Positions 48,281 to 58,810 are shown, counted from the stretch's first letter. The stretch is DNA of 64,000 nt from Marvinbryantia formatexigens (GCA_021771035.1 JAETPU010000002.1:124001-188000); one strand, 5' to 3'. Notes: a model not told the origin generated them from the letters alone. Program-made: numbers and translations.

Positions 48281-50227
48281 ATGTCCATAGAAAAAATGAC
48301 CCTGGTTCATCTGGACGGCGAGCGGGAATCGCTGGACTATGTCCTGATGAAATGCCTGGCGTCAGGGATTTTTCATCCGGAACCGGCGGCATCCCTAAAG
48401 GAATACAGCCGGGCCAAGCCGGCGCTGGAACAGGCGAACCCCTATCGGGAATTGCTGGGGCAAATCCGCAAGGTGGCGGATTTGGCGGGAATCCAGCTGA
48501 ACTATACCGAGGCGGATACGCTTTTGATGCGCGAAACCGTAATGAACGAGTACCTGAGCTCTGAGCAAAAGCGGCTGCTGGAGCTCTCCCAGGAAAAAAA
48601 CAAGCTGGACGCCTCTATCGAGGAGCACCGGGACGCGCTGGTGCATTTAAAACATATGCTGGATCTGCGGGTGGACTTTGACGAGCTCTTCTCCTGCCGG
48701 TACCTGAAAATCCGGTTCGGGCGGATGCCTGCGGAGAGCGTCCCCAAATTATCCTTCTATGAGGATAAGCCGTTTTTATTCCTGCGTTTTGACGAGGACG
48801 ACACCTATCTTTGGTGCGCCTACCTCACCAGCTCCCAATATGAGGAGGAGATCGATGAGATCTTTTTATCCCTGTATTTTGAGCGGATGCGCGTGCCGGA
48901 CTATGCCCATGGCACGCCCCAGAGATCCCGGGAGATGATTGAAGGGCTTATTGCCCAGGAGCAGGCGCAGCGTCAGGAGCTGATCCGGGGGATGCAGCAG
49001 ATCATCCGGCAGGAGGAGGGGGAACTCTCCCCCATGTATTCCAAAATCCGGTTCCGGTACGATGCCTATGAGCTGCGGCGGTATGCTGTTGTCACATCCA
49101 ACCGGTTCCACTTGGTGGGGTTCATCCCCAAGCGGCAGGAAAAGGAGTTTGGGGCGCTGTTTGAACCCTTGGAGCAGGTGGAAATCACCTATTCCCCGCC
49201 GGAACGGGACAAAAGGCTCACGCCGCCCGCCAAGCTGCGCAACAACTGGCTGGTGCGGCCCTTTGAGATGTTTGTCACCATGTACGGGCTGCCCTCCTAT
49301 TACGATATTGACCCCACCACCTTTGTGGCCTTCACATATACGCTGCTCTTCGGCATGATGTTCGGCGATGTGGGACAGGGGCTTGTCATCTCGCTGCTGG
49401 GCTTTGTGCTGTATCGGTGGAAGAAGATGGAGCTCGGGCGGGTGATGGAGCGCCTGGGGGTATCCTCCGCGGTGTTCGGCTGCGTGTACGGCTCCGTGTT
49501 TGGGTTCGAACACCTATTGGATCCGGTTTATCAGGCGCTGTTCGGCCTGAGCGAAAAACCCATCGACGTAATGGCGCCGGATACCACCAACCTGATCCTG
49601 ATTGTGGCGGTGGCTTTGGGAATGTTTATCATCATAGCTTCCATCATCTTCAACATTGTCCTGGGTCTCAAACGGCACGATTTGGGCCGGGCACTGTTTT
49701 CCAACAACGGCCTGGCGGGGCTGGTGTTTTACGGTTCCGTCATTGTGCTGGCCGCCGGGATGCTGCTCTTAAATGTCAACGTGCTCAACCCGGTGTTCCT
49801 GATTCTCTTTATTGTGCTGCCGCTTTTGGTGATGTTCCTCAAGGAACCGCTTACCCGGCTGGTGCAGCGCAAAAAAAAGGTCTTCGAAGAGGGCGTGGGA
49901 AACTTTTTCCTGGAAGGCTTCTTCGAGTTCTTTGAGGTGCTCTTGAGCTTTGTCACCAATACCATGAGCTTTCTGCGTGTGGGCGGGTTCATTCTCAGCC
50001 ACGCGGGGATGATGGCGGTGGTGTTTACCCTGTCCTCCATGATTGGGGGAGCGGGAAGCCCGGTTGTGCTCATCATCGGCAACCTCTTTGTGATGGCGAT
50101 GGAGGGGCTCATTGTGGGCATCCAGGTGCTGCGCCTGGAGTTCTATGAGATGTTCAGCCGCTTCTTTGACGGCGACGGCAAGGCCTATGTTCCCTCCCGG
50201 GTAGAGACCCAGGCCCTGCATCAATAA
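48281..50227 (+). CDS. V-type ATPase subunit I (membrane subunit a)
   Basis: A 648-residue protein. The N-terminal half is a long cytoplasmic region with helical arms; the C-terminal half (from about residue 335) has seven or eight transmembrane helices, including TLLFGMMFGDVGQGLVISLLG, the SFLRVGGFILSHAGMM helix and GLIVGIQVLRLEFYEMFSRFF, which carries the Arg facing the ion-binding Glu of the ring. The ATG follows AGGAAGGA. It forms the stator channel for the ion. Confidence 0.93.
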   Translation: MSIEKMTLVHLDGERESLDYVLMKCLASGIFHPEPAASLKEYSRAKPALEQANPYRELLGQIRKVADLAGIQLNYTEADTLLMRETVMNEYLSSEQKRLLELSQEKNKLDASIEEHRDALVHLKHMLDLRVDFDELFSCRYLKIRFGRMPAESVPKLSFYEDKPFLFLRFDEDDTYLWCAYLTSSQYEEEIDEIFLSLYFERMRVPDYAHGTPQRSREMIEGLIAQEQAQRQELIRGMQQIIRQEEGELSPMYSKIRFRYDAYELRRYAVVTSNRFHLVGFIPKRQEKEFGALFEPLEQVEITYSPPERDKRLTPPAKLRNNWLVRPFEMFVTMYGLPSYYDIDPTTFVAFTYTLLFGMMFGDVGQGLVISLLGFVLYRWKKMELGRVMERLGVSSAVFGCVYGSVFGFEHLLDPVYQALFGLSEKPIDVMAPDTTNLILIVAVALGMFIIIASIIFNIVLGLKRHDLGRALFSNNGLAGLVFYGSVIVLAAGMLLLNVNVLNPVFLILFIVLPLLVMFLKEPLTRLVQRKKKVFEEGVGNFFLEGFFEFFEVLLSFVTNTMSFLRVGGFILSHAGMMAVVFTLSSMIGGAGSPVVLIIGNLFVMAMEGLIVGIQVLRLEFYEMFSRFFDGDGKAYVPSRVETQALHQ

Positions 50228-50270
50228 TGGCGCCTTCTCAAAATGAATAAGATAAAGGAGAGTTTTTACG

Positions 50271-50711
50271 ATGAATACGGTTTTGTTTTTTCTTCTGCCT
50301 CTGGCTGTTGTCCTGATGCTGGCTATGCCGCTGGTCCCGGTTTACCGGGGGATTACCACCGGCAAGCGCGCCAAGCACCGGATTGTGTTTAACCTGTGCG
50401 CGTTTTTTGGTGTGATTGCCCTGTGCATCTGCTTCCCGGTGACAAACCTGGCGGTGTTCGCAGCTGCTGAAAGCAGCGTGGCTGCCGCTGTCTCCACGGG
50501 AGCCGGTATGGGCTATCTGGCGGCCGCGTTAGTGACCGGGCTCTCCGCAATCGGCGCTGGTATTGCGGTTGCCGCCGCGGCGCCTGCCGCTATCGGCGCG
50601 GTGAGCGAGGATTCCAAGACCTTTGGTAAGTCCTTGATCTTCGTGGCCCTAGGCGAAGGCGTTGCCCTGTACGGCCTGCTGATTTCCATTCTGATTATCA
50701 ATAAGCTGTAA
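50271..50711 (+). CDS. V-type ATPase subunit K (proteolipid)
   Basis: A 146-residue ring subunit. The C-terminal hairpin contains GLSAIGAGIAVAAAAPAAIG and, in the last helix, FVALGEGVALYGLLIS with the ion-carrying Glu. The N-terminal 70 residues hold two more hydrophobic segments, the second (IVFNLCAFFGVIALCICFPV) without an acidic residue, so only one ion-binding Glu exists per polypeptide. I see no Gln beside the site, unlike the classical Na+-binding set, so the coupling ion is undecided. Confidence 0.88.
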   Translation: MNTVLFFLLPLAVVLMLAMPLVPVYRGITTGKRAKHRIVFNLCAFFGVIALCICFPVTNLAVFAAAESSVAAAVSTGAGMGYLAAALVTGLSAIGAGIAVAAAAPAAIGAVSEDSKTFGKSLIFVALGEGVALYGLLISILIINKL

Positions 50712-50916
50712 TGGAATTCACTTCGCGGCTGACGGGGGAAGTCCGTGCCCGCCGCGCACCCTGCGGGGAAAGGACGGGGAACCGGGGCACGGGAATCTGT
50801 CCCTGAACCGGCGTCCTCCCGGTTTCGGAGCGTGCGGGAGCCGCCCCGCGGGGGAAAGCGCCGCGGGCTGCGCTTCCCGGTATTATTCAGAAAACCCCTT
50901 TTGGAAGGAGACGGCC

Positions 50917-51225
50917 ATGAAGTTTTTCTTAATCAGTGATAATGTGGATACCCAGGTGGGGATGCGCCTGGCGGGAATCGAGGGCGTGGTGGTGCATGAG
51001 GCCCATGAGGTGGAAGCCCAGCTGCGCCGGGCCTGCCAGGATGAGCAGGTGGGCGTGGTCCTGATGACGCATAAGCTCATTGGGCTGTGCCCTGATTTGG
51101 TGTATGATTTAAAGCTCAACAGCAAGCGCCCGCTGATTGTGGAAATCCCGGATCGCCATGGCGAAGGCCAGATCTCCGATTCCATCACCCGGTATGTCCG
51201 GGAGGCAATCGGCATCAGGATTTAA
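50917..51225 (+). CDS. V-type ATPase subunit F
   Basis: A 102-residue subunit of the rotor shaft with the flavodoxin-like pattern FLISDNVDTQVGMRLAGIEG, VGVVLMTHKLI and PLIVEIPDRHGEG. The ATG follows AAGGAG. It precedes subunit E; a 205-nt gap after K contains no recognisable feature. Confidence 0.88.
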   Translation: MKFFLISDNVDTQVGMRLAGIEGVVVHEAHEVEAQLRRACQDEQVGVVLMTHKLIGLCPDLVYDLKLNSKRPLIVEIPDRHGEGQISDSITRYVREAIGIRI

Positions 51226-51316
51226 AGGGCTGCCGTTTGGGCAGTTTCGCCGGATGCGGCGAGATTGCGGAATCATTTGATTGCAGCGGGTTTGCACAGA
51301 AAGGATGGTCGCACAA

Positions 51317-51925
51317 ATGGAACTCAAAGAGCAGCCCCAGGAGAAGGTCCGGCAGCTGGAGGAGAGTATTCTGGAAGAGGCGAAGGCCGCCGCCGCCCTG
51401 AAAGAGGAGGAGGCCCAGAAGCTCCACAGCCAGGCCATGGAGAAGGCGGAAAATGAAATCCTGCGGGAGATTTATGGAAAAATACAGGCTCAGGTGGCTC
51501 AGATTGAGGCTGCTTCCACCAAGGAAACCGTCAATTTTGAATTGGCGCAGAAGCGGGAACTGCTGGAAATGCGCCGGCAGCTTCAGGAGCAGGTGTTCGC
51601 AGCCGTAAGGGAGCGCCTTGTCCGCTTTACAAAAACGGAGGAATATGCCGCCTACTTAAAGGACACCTGCGGCCGCCTGGCGCAGCAGTATGACGATGAA
51701 GCCTCCGTTCTGGTGGTGCGCCCCCAGGATGCAGCGCTGGTGCAGGGCTTGCTGGGGCTGTTTCACCGGGTGCGGCAGGTGCGGCAGGATGCTGCCATCA
51801 GCCTGGGCGGAATCCGCCTGGAAAACGCCGCCAAGAACTATCTGGTGGACGAGACGCTGGACTTCAGCCTTCAGGAACAGAGGGATTGGTTCTACACCCA
51901 CTCCGGTTTGACGGTGGAGGACTGA
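51317..51925 (+). CDS. V-type ATPase subunit E
   Basis: A 202-residue peripheral-stalk subunit. The N-terminal two thirds is a charged coiled coil (QLEESILEEAKAAAALKEEE), the C-terminal part a globular domain with ISLGGIRLENAAKNYLVDETL, the family signature. ATG 51317 is chosen with AGAAAGGA 12 nt upstream; ATG 51305 touches the ribosome site. It pairs with the G/H subunit. Confidence 0.88.
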   Translation: MELKEQPQEKVRQLEESILEEAKAAAALKEEEAQKLHSQAMEKAENEILREIYGKIQAQVAQIEAASTKETVNFELAQKRELLEMRRQLQEQVFAAVRERLVRFTKTEEYAAYLKDTCGRLAQQYDDEASVLVVRPQDAALVQGLLGLFHRVRQVRQDAAISLGGIRLENAAKNYLVDETLDFSLQEQRDWFYTHSGLTVED

Positions 51926-52120
51926 CGTCTCTAAGCCCGCTGGGGCGCACGGTTTGATGCGGCCTTTGATTAGAAACTTGTCCCCTTGCACATACTTGCC
52001 GAACATACAGCACACTTTCGTGGGCTGGTTTTGTTTCATCGGGCGCCGTGCATTTTGGAAGCAACGGCTTTGCAGGGCGCCTGGGGGCAAATGCTGCCAA
52101 TGGGATGCGAGGTGAATTTT

Positions 52121-53869
52121 TTGAATAACGTAATTTTTTCCATTAACGGCCCTGTGGTAAAGGTGCGCGACACCAAGGATTTCTCCATGATGGAGATGGT
52201 GTATGTGGGCCATCACCGCCTGATTGGCGAGGTCATCCAGATAAGCGGGGAGGCCACCACGATCCAGGTGTATGAGAGTACGACCGGCCTGCGTCCCGGG
52301 GAACCGGTGGTTGGAACCGGCAGCCCCATGAGCGCAACCCTGGCGCCGGGCATTATTTCCAATATTTTTGACGGTATCGAGCGTCCCCTTTTGGAAATGG
52401 AGCGGCGTACCGGCGCCTTTATCGAGGAGGGCGGAGATATCACGGCCCTGGATGAGGAAAAGCAGTGGCAGGTCACTATCAAGGCCGCTGTGGGCCAGCG
52501 CCTTCAGGGAGGCGATATCTACGCTGTCTGTCCCGAAACCAGCCAGATTGAGCACCGCTGCATGGTGCCGCCCGGCGTCAGCGGCGTTGTCAGCAGCGTA
52601 AAGCCCGACGGAAGCTACCGGATTCACGACTGTGTGGCGGTGCTGCAGGAGGATAATGGGAACTCTGTGGAACTCACCCTGTGCCAGAAATGGCCTATCC
52701 GGGTGGCGCGCCCGGTTCAGCAGCGCCTGCCCATCACCCGCCCGCTCATCACCGGGCAGCGGGTCATTGACGCCTTGTTCCCCATCGCCAAGGGCGGCGC
52801 GGCGGCGGTGCCCGGCGGCTTCGGCACCGGAAAAACCATGACCCAGCACCAGCTGGCGAAATGGTGCGATGCGGACATCATCGTCTATATCGGCTGCGGG
52901 GAGCGGGGCAATGAGATGACCCAGGTGCTGGAGGAATTTTCCCAGCTGATTGACCCGAAATCCCAGCGGCCCCTGACGGACCGCACCGTGCTCATCGCCA
53001 ACACCTCCAATATGCCGGTGGCGGCCCGGGAGGCCTCCATCTACACCGGCATCACACTGGCGGAATATTACCGGGACATGGGCTACCATGTGGCGATTAT
53101 GGCGGATTCCACCTCCCGCTGGGCTGAGGCGCTGCGGGAGATCTCCGGACGCCTGGAGGAAATGCCCGCGGAGGAGGGCTTCCCGGCCTATCTGCCCTCC
53201 AGGCTCTCAGAATTCTATGAGCGGGCAGGGTATATGGTGAATTTAAACGGCTCTGAGGGCTCCGTCTCCATCATCGGCGCGGTATCCCCCCAGGGATCGG
53301 ACTTCTCCGAGCCGGTCACCCAGAACACCAAGCGCTTTGTACGCTGCTTCTGGGCGCTGGATAAATCCCTGGCCTATGCGCGGCACTATCCCGCCATCAA
53401 CTGGACCATGAGCTACAGCGAATATGTGGACGATTTGGCCCCATGGTATGAGGAAAACATCGGCCCCCAGTTCATGAAGCTGCGGGGGGCTATCGCGGGG
53501 CTTCTCCAAGAGGAAAGCAAGCTCATGGAGATTGTCAAGCTCATCGGCGCGGACGTATTGCCGGACGATCAAAAGCTCATCATCGAGGTGGCGCGGGTGA
53601 TCCGGGTTGGATTTTTGCAGCAGAACGCCTATCACGCCGAGGATACCTATGTGCCGCTGACAAAGCAGCTCAAGATGATGGAGGTTATCCTGCATTTCTA
53701 TGAGAAGGCAAAACAGGCCGTCATCAGCGGGGTGCCGGTTGGGAAAATTCTGGCAACCGGGGAACTGGATCGCCTGGTGAAGATGAAATATGACGTGCCC
53801 AACAGCCAGATTGAACTGCTGGACGGCTATGACGCGGAAATCGACCGCCGCATTGCTGAAATTCAGTGA
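52121..53869 (+). CDS. atpA: V-type ATPase catalytic subunit A
   Basis: A 582-residue catalytic subunit hydrolysing or making ATP. Walker A is [17 protein letters not shown], the GER motif is in [15 protein letters not shown], and the nucleotide block [19 protein letters not shown] is intact; the non-homologous insert characteristic of A subunits spans about 115-190. The start is taken as TTG at 52121 with GAGGTGA (52109-52115), giving the usual [13 protein letters not shown]-terminus; ATG codons at 52091 or 52100 would add atypical residues. Confidence 0.93.
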   Translation: MNNVIFSINGPVVKVRDTKDFSMMEMVYVGHHRLIGEVIQISGEATTIQVYESTTGLRPGEPVVGTGSPMSATLAPGIISNIFDGIERPLLEMERRTGAFIEEGGDITALDEEKQWQVTIKAAVGQRLQGGDIYAVCPETSQIEHRCMVPPGVSGVVSSVKPDGSYRIHDCVAVLQEDNGNSVELTLCQKWPIRVARPVQQRLPITRPLITGQRVIDALFPIAKGGAAAVPGGFGTGKTMTQHQLAKWCDADIIVYIGCGERGNEMTQVLEEFSQLIDPKSQRPLTDRTVLIANTSNMPVAAREASIYTGITLAEYYRDMGYHVAIMADSTSRWAEALREISGRLEEMPAEEGFPAYLPSRLSEFYERAGYMVNLNGSEGSVSIIGAVSPQGSDFSEPVTQNTKRFVRCFWALDKSLAYARHYPAINWTMSYSEYVDDLAPWYEENIGPQFMKLRGAIAGLLQEESKLMEIVKLIGADVLPDDQKLIIEVARVIRVGFLQQNAYHAEDTYVPLTKQLKMMEVILHFYEKAKQAVISGVPVGKILATGELDRLVKMKYDVPNSQIELLDGYDAEIDRRIAEIQ

Positions 53870-53998
53870 CAGCCCGGCCCGGAGCGTTTTGGCAATGGGC
53901 TCGTGGATGGTTCTCTTGGAAAGGACGTCAATCAGGTTTTTCCACGGGAACTGGAACTGCACTGAATAGAATTGCGCAAAGTAGAAACGGAGGGTGCT

Positions 53999-55393
53999 AT
54001 GAGCCTTCAATATATTGGACTCAAGGAAATAAACGGCCCCCTGGTGGTGCTGGATCAGGTACGCCAGGTGAGCTTTGACGAGATGGTGGAGCTTCGCCTG
54101 GCCGACGGCACCACCCGTACGGGGCGTGTCATTGCCATCGATGGGGAACGGGCGGTCATCCAGGTATTTGAGGGAACCCGCGGGCTCTCTTTAACCAACA
54201 CCACAACGCGCCTGCTGGGCCATCCCATGGAAATGCCCCTGTCCGGGGAAATCCTGGGGCGGATTTTCAGCGGGAGCGGGCGCCCCATCGACGGGTTGGG
54301 CGAGGTGTATGCCCAGAAATATGGGGACGTCAACGGAAAACCCCTGAATCCGGTATCCCGGGTGTACCCCAGGGACTATATCCACACTGGGATTTCCTCC
54401 ATCGATGTGCTGGCAACCCTGATCCGGGGGCAGAAGCTTCCTATTTTTTCCGGTTCCGGGATGCAGCACAACAAGCTGGCGGTGCAGATTGTGCGCCAGG
54501 CCCAGATTGCCAAGAGCAGGGGCAAGGATTTCGGGATTGTGTTTGCCGCCATGGGCGTGAAAAACGACATTGCGGATTATTTTAAAGCCTCCTTTGAAAA
54601 ATCCGGGGTGCTGGAGCGGGTGGTCATGTTTTTAAACCTCTCCAACGACCCCATTGTGGAGCGCATTATGACCCCCCGCTGCGCCCTGACGGCGGCGGAG
54701 TACCTGGCGTTCGAGAAGGGGATGCACATTCTGGTGGTCCTCACGGATATCACCTCCTATGCGGAGGCCCTGCGGGAACTGTCCTCCTCCAAGGGGGAGA
54801 TCCCCGGGCGAAAGGGCTATCCCGGATATTTGTATTCCGATTTGGCCTCCCTGTATGAGCGCGCCGGCATTATCAAGGGCCACGACGGCTCCGTCACCCA
54901 AATTCCCATCCTCACCATGCCCAACGACGATATCACCCATCCGGTGCCGGATTTGACCGGGTATATCACCGAAGGACAGATTGTATTGGACCGGGCGCTG
55001 GATCAGGCCGGGGTGTACCCGCCGGTCTCGGTGCTGCCGTCCCTGTCCCGACTGATGAAGGACGGTATCGGCGAGGGGTATACCCGTGGGGATCACGCGG
55101 CGCTTGCCAACCAGCTGTTTGCCTGTTATGCCAAGGTGCAGGACGCCCGGGCACTGGCTTCGGTTATCGGCGAGGGAGAGCTCTCCGAGAGCGACAGGAA
55201 CTATCTGAAATTTGGGGAGCTCTTTGAAAAACGGTTTCTCTCCCAGGGCTTTGAGGAAAACCGCACCATGGATCAGAGCCTGGATTTGGGCTGGAAGCTG
55301 CTGGGCATCCTGCCCAAGGAGGAATTGGACCGCCTGGACGAAAAGCTCCTTCAGGAGCACTACCGGCCCGGCGATGCCAAGGAACTGGAATAG
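53999..55393 (+). CDS. atpB: V-type ATPase subunit B
   Basis: A 464-residue non-catalytic nucleotide-binding-fold subunit alternating with A. Motifs are [19 protein letters not shown], a degenerate P-loop as usual in B subunits, [15 protein letters not shown] and [35 protein letters not shown]. The ATG at 53999 follows CGGAGGGTG; nine upstream in-frame codons are excluded. It is about 130 nt after A. Confidence 0.94.
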   Translation: MSLQYIGLKEINGPLVVLDQVRQVSFDEMVELRLADGTTRTGRVIAIDGERAVIQVFEGTRGLSLTNTTTRLLGHPMEMPLSGEILGRIFSGSGRPIDGLGEVYAQKYGDVNGKPLNPVSRVYPRDYIHTGISSIDVLATLIRGQKLPIFSGSGMQHNKLAVQIVRQAQIAKSRGKDFGIVFAAMGVKNDIADYFKASFEKSGVLERVVMFLNLSNDPIVERIMTPRCALTAAEYLAFEKGMHILVVLTDITSYAEALRELSSSKGEIPGRKGYPGYLYSDLASLYERAGIIKGHDGSVTQIPILTMPNDDITHPVPDLTGYITEGQIVLDRALDQAGVYPPVSVLPSLSRLMKDGIGEGYTRGDHAALANQLFACYAKVQDARALASVIGEGELSESDRNYLKFGELFEKRFLSQGFEENRTMDQSLDLGWKLLGILPKEELDRLDEKLLQEHYRPGDAKELE

Positions 55394-55429
55394 CCGGAAG
55401 TTTTCCCCCAGAAAAGGAGGTTTATGCCC

Positions 55430-56056
55430 ATGAACACCGATGTGTTTCCCACCAAGGGAAACCTTATCAATACCAAAAAGTCCTTACAGCTGGCTACCCT
55501 GGGCTATGACCTGCTGGATCGTAAACGCAATATCCTCATCCGGGAGATGATGGGCTTAATCGATAAGGCCAACGCCATCCGGGACACTATCGACACCACC
55601 TACCGTACCGCCTACGGGGCCCTGCAGCGTGCCAACCTGACGCTGGGCATCTGTGAGAACGCCGCCAAGACCGTCCCGGTGGAGGACAGCCTGATTGTCT
55701 CCTACCGCAGCGTCATGGGGGTGGAAATTCCCACGGTGAACCTGGAAAAGGAGACGCTGCAGCCCTACTTTGGCTTCAGCGCCACCAACTCCCATCTGGA
55801 CTACGCCTATTTCTGCTTTAATAAGGTGAAACTTCTCACCGCGGATTTGGCGGAGATTGAAAACAGCGTGTACCGGCTTGCCAACGCCATCAAGCAGGCC
55901 CAGAGCCGGGCGAATGCCCTGAAAAATATCATCATCCCCAACTTTGAGTCCACGGTGAAGTTTATCACCAACGCCCTGGAGGAAAAGGAGCGGGAGGAGT
56001 TTTCCAGGATGAAAATCATCAAATCCAATCAGGAGACTGCAGCGCAGCAGAACTGA
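55430..56056 (+). CDS. atpD: V-type ATPase subunit D
   Basis: A 208-residue rotor-shaft subunit, almost all helix. The N-terminal VFPTKGNLINTKKSLQLATL and LLDRKRNILIREM form the family signature and a long antiparallel coiled coil is expected with the C-terminal RANALKNIIIPNFESTVKFI. ATG 55430 has AAAAGGAGG 9 nt upstream; ATG 55424 is only 3 nt from it. Last gene of the operon, followed by a terminator. Confidence 0.93.
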   Translation: MNTDVFPTKGNLINTKKSLQLATLGYDLLDRKRNILIREMMGLIDKANAIRDTIDTTYRTAYGALQRANLTLGICENAAKTVPVEDSLIVSYRSVMGVEIPTVNLEKETLQPYFGFSATNSHLDYAYFCFNKVKLLTADLAEIENSVYRLANAIKQAQSRANALKNIIIPNFESTVKFITNALEEKEREEFSRMKIIKSNQETAAQQN

Positions 56057-56062
56057 AGTTGT

Positions 56063-56101
56063 AAAGGGCAGCCCATCCCGTTTGAGGAAGGCTGCCCTTT
56101 T
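56063..56101 (+). terminator. Intrinsic terminator of the V-ATPase operon
   Basis: AAAGGGCAGCC pairs with GGCTGCCCTTT, followed by TTG. Confidence 0.85.
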
Positions 56102-56147
56102 GCCATAGTTGGGAACAGGGCGGTGAAAATCCGCCGTACTGCAAAAA

Positions 56148-56177
56148 GGGCTGAGGACAACAAGTTGTCCTCAGCCC
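56148..56177. terminator. Perfect inverted repeat, minus-strand terminator candidate
   Basis: GGGCTGAGGACAA and TTGTCCTCAGCCC flank a CAAG loop. On the minus strand it is followed by TTTTTG, so it may end a transcript arising from the small gene at 56.6 kb; on the plus strand TTGATAGTTTTTG follows. Confidence 0.6.
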
Positions 56178-56544
56178 TTGATAGTTTTTGTCTATGGAAA
56201 CAAAAGCAACAGGACGCCGCGGGAACAGACGGCCTGAACCTTTGCGCTGCAATGAAACGACGCCCTGCACCAAATTTTTCGGTACGGGCCGCACAAGCCT
56301 GCTCTTTTGCCGTCGAAGAGGTTAAAAGGCAGGCGCAGAGCCCGCCTGCATGATGTGGGAATGCCCGGACGGGATCCGCTCTTGCGGCACAGGCTGGAAG
56401 AGGCCCTTGAGACCCGGCAGGCAAGGCCGCAACTGGCGAACCTGATTGCGGGCCCGTTTCCCATGCAGAATGCTCCCGGCAGGGACGCTCTGTGGGGATG
56501 TCAGTTGCCCCCCCGATTTTCTTGAACGGTAGTTTGTGCCCATT
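56178..56544. other. Possible 3' untranslated region or noncoding RNA
   Basis: About 370 nt between the small membrane gene and the inverted repeat. No plausible gene. A segment near 56230-56290 shows weak likeness (minus strand) to the repeated element at 59.4 and 59.9 kb. Confidence 0.35.
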
Positions 56545-56655
56545 CTACATGAGGATGGAGGCGAAAATGCCCAGTATGGTCCCGATGAGGATAACCCCCG
56601 CAAAAAACAGGGGAATGATGCGCTTTACAACGGTTTCACGGTGGATACGCTTCAC
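56545..56655 (-). CDS. 36-residue single-pass membrane protein
   Basis: A very short gene: GTG start at 56655, stop at 56545. The product begins MKRIHRETVVKR, then a hydrophobic helix IIPLFFAGVILIGTILGIF and ASILM. Four independent signs support it: a ribosome site GGGAG 10 nt upstream, a positive-inside N-terminus, an uninterrupted hydrophobic helix and a promoter (TTGAAT-N17-TACAGT, extended TGC) immediately upstream. It lies between the V-ATPase operon and iscU. The function is unknown; such microproteins often regulate a membrane complex, and the neighbouring ATPase is one candidate, but that is a guess. Confidence 0.62.
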   Translation of the reverse strand: MKRIHRETVVKRIIPLFFAGVILIGTILGIFASILM

Positions 56656-56693
56656 GTGTTTCCAGCTCCCTTAGTTTGTTTTTAGGCTTCTTT

Positions 56694-56722
56694 ACTGTAG
56701 CATAGGAATCCTGGGGATTCAA
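56694..56722 (-). promoter_or_regulatory. Promoter of the 36-residue membrane protein
   Basis: Minus strand: TTGAAT (plus 56717-56722), 17-nt spacer, TACAGT (plus 56694-56699), preceded by TGC. Confidence 0.6.
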
Positions 56723-56906
56723 GGGGGAAAATGAAAACAAACCGGTGCCTTATTTCATAGCGCCGTCAGAACAAATTCCCGGTTTGTGAATATCCCCCTC
56801 CCCTATGGATGCGCCGGAAAGGGCGCTTGGGAACCCGGGCACCATCCCTCCGTCGGCCCCGGAGGAGCAAATAACCGCCGCAGGGCCTGGAACTGCGGCG
56901 GCATCC

Positions 56907-56941
56907 AAAAGAAAAACAGGGGAGGGAAAGATTCCCGCCCC
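56907..56941 (-). terminator. Intrinsic terminator after iscU
   Basis: GGGGAGGGAA (56919-56928) pairs with TTCCCGCCCC (56932-56941, one mismatch); on the minus strand TGTTTTTCTTTT follows. Confidence 0.75.
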
Positions 56942-56960
56942 CAGTATTAAAGTGTTATTC

Positions 56961-57389
56961 TCAGTGCAGATGGCAGGCATCACACTCGGTGAGCTCGCCC
57001 ACAATCGGCTTGGGATCGATGCCCAGGCGGGTGTAGTAGTCCGCAATGGCGGTCTTGACGGCCTGCTCCGCCAGAACCGAACAGTGGATCTTTGCCGGCG
57101 GCAGGCCCTCCAGGGCCTCTACTACAGCGGAGTTGGTGAGCTTGAGAGCCTCCTCGATGGTCTTGCCCTTGATCATCTCGGTGGCCATGGAGCTGGTGGC
57201 AATCGCCGCGCCGCAGCCGAAGGTTTTAAATTTAATATCAGAGATGACACCATTTTCAATTTTCAGGTACATCTTCATGATGTCGCCGCACTTCGGGTTT
57301 CCCACCTCACCGATTCCATTGGCGTCGGCAAGCTCTCCAACATTTCTGGGGTTGGTGAAATGATCCATAACTTTATCGGTGTAAATCAT
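56961..57389 (-). CDS. iscU: Fe-S cluster scaffold protein IscU/NifU-like
   Basis: A 142-residue scaffold on which IscS-derived sulfur and iron are assembled. Cluster ligands are Cys34 with Asp36 (NPKCGD), Cys59 (FGCGAA) and Cys103 (IHCSVLAEQA). A C-terminal ECDACHLH adds two further Cys, a tail common in clostridial NifU-like proteins. The ATG at 57389 follows GGAGGAA; five upstream codons are excluded. It lies 36 nt after iscS, in one operon controlled by the palindrome at 58811. Confidence 0.94.
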   Translation of the reverse strand: MIYTDKVMDHFTNPRNVGELADANGIGEVGNPKCGDIMKMYLKIENGVISDIKFKTFGCGAAIATSSMATEMIKGKTIEEALKLTNSAVVEALEGLPPAKIHCSVLAEQAVKTAIADYYTRLGIDPKPIVGELTECDACHLH

Positions 57390-57425
57390 GACAAATTCCT
57401 CCATTGATTGCTATCCTTCATCAGG

Positions 57426-58619
57426 TTAAATCCCGTAGTCGATATTTTCTTTTTTGATGCGCTCCCAAAGGGGGGACATGGCCCGCAGGCGCTGGATAAT
57501 TTGGGGGAGGACTTCCAGGATATAGTCCACGTCCTCCTGGGAATTGCACCAGTCCAGAGACAGGCGCAGGGAGCCGTGAGCCACCTCGTGGGGCAGCCCG
57601 ATGGCCAGCAGCACATGGCTGGGATCCAGGGAGCCGGAGGTGCAGGCGGAGCCGGAAGAAGCGCAGATTCCGTTCATATCCAGCATCAGCAGGAGGGATT
57701 CGCCCTCCACGCCCTCGAAGGAGATGTTCACATTGCCGGCAAGGCGGCGGGTGGGATCCCCGTTGAGGTGGCTGCGTTCGATTTTGCACAGCTCCGTGAT
57801 GAGCTTGTCGCGCAGGGGAATGAGCTTTTTCTGCTTTTCTTCAATCGAGGAGCAGGCCAGCTCCATGGCCTTGGCAAGGCCCACGATAGCCGCTACGTTT
57901 TCCGTTCCCGCCCGGCGGCTGCGCTCCTGGGCTCCGCCGTGGATCAGGTTTTCCAGCACGATCCCCCGGCGCAGGTACAAAACGCCGATTCCCTTTTGCG
58001 CATGGATTTTATGCCCGGACAGGGAGAGCATATCGATATTTTCTTTCACCACGTCGATGGGGACATTGCCCACAGCCTGTACGGCGTCCGTGTGAAACCA
58101 CACGTGCCGCTCCCGGCAGATGGCCCCGATTTGAGCGATGGGCTGGATGGTGCCGATTTCATTGTTGGCATACATGACGCTCACCAGGCAGGTGTCGTCC
58201 CGGATGGCCTTTTTTACATCCTCGGGATCCACGATGCCGTTTCGTCCCACCGGCAGGTAGGTCACCTCAAAGCCCTGCTTTTCCAGCGCCTGCACCGTAT
58301 GCAGAACCGCATGATGCTCAAAGGCAGTGGTGATAATGTGCCGGCGCCCCTTTTTCGCTCCGGCCGCCGCCGCGCCCTTGATGGCCCAGTTGTCGGCCTC
58401 GGAGCCGCCGGAGGTGAAGTAGATTTCACCGGGCTGCGCGCCCAGGCAATCCGCTGCAGTTTGGCGCGCCGCCTCCAGAGCCTGCTTGGCCTCTCTGCCC
58501 TTGGAATAGATGCTGGAGGCGTTGCCGTAGCCTTCCTTTAAATAGGGAAGCATGGCGGTGAGAACCTCATCGGAGATGGGCGTGGTTGCGGAGTTGTCCG
58601 CATATACAAAATGTTTCAT
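57426..58619 (-). CDS. iscS: Cysteine desulfurase IscS/NifS
   Basis: A 397-residue PLP enzyme supplying sulfur from cysteine to IscU. The PLP Lys204 is in [10 protein letters not shown], the persulfide-carrying Cys326 in SSGSACTSG, and [12 protein letters not shown] is the N-terminal family motif. The active-site loop is of the short-to-medium, group I kind ([15 protein letters not shown]). ATG 58619 follows AAAGGAAGGA; the 42-residue extension is rejected. Sulfur from this system would also feed BioB in this genome. Confidence 0.95.
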   Translation of the reverse strand: MKHFVYADNSATTPISDEVLTAMLPYLKEGYGNASSIYSKGREAKQALEAARQTAADCLGAQPGEIYFTSGGSEADNWAIKGAAAAGAKKGRRHIITTAFEHHAVLHTVQALEKQGFEVTYLPVGRNGIVDPEDVKKAIRDDTCLVSVMYANNEIGTIQPIAQIGAICRERHVWFHTDAVQAVGNVPIDVVKENIDMLSLSGHKIHAQKGIGVLYLRRGIVLENLIHGGAQERSRRAGTENVAAIVGLAKAMELACSSIEEKQKKLIPLRDKLITELCKIERSHLNGDPTRRLAGNVNISFEGVEGESLLLMLDMNGICASSGSACTSGSLDPSHVLLAIGLPHEVAHGSLRLSLDWCNSQEDVDYILEVLPQIIQRLRAMSPLWERIKKENIDYGI

Positions 58620-58810
58620 GAAAACAATCCTTCCTTTCAAGGGGAGAATATACCAGTCCGGCACAGGCGGCTGTGAACCCGGCCCCAATTGCATGGGCTC
58701 AAAGGGAAGAAAACCGGGAACGGATTTCCCAATCAGGACTGGCACGTGAAAGAGCTGTCTGCCGGCAGCTGTAAAGCCAGCCGGCCGCAGAGTGGGTCTG
58801 CTACGCTTTT

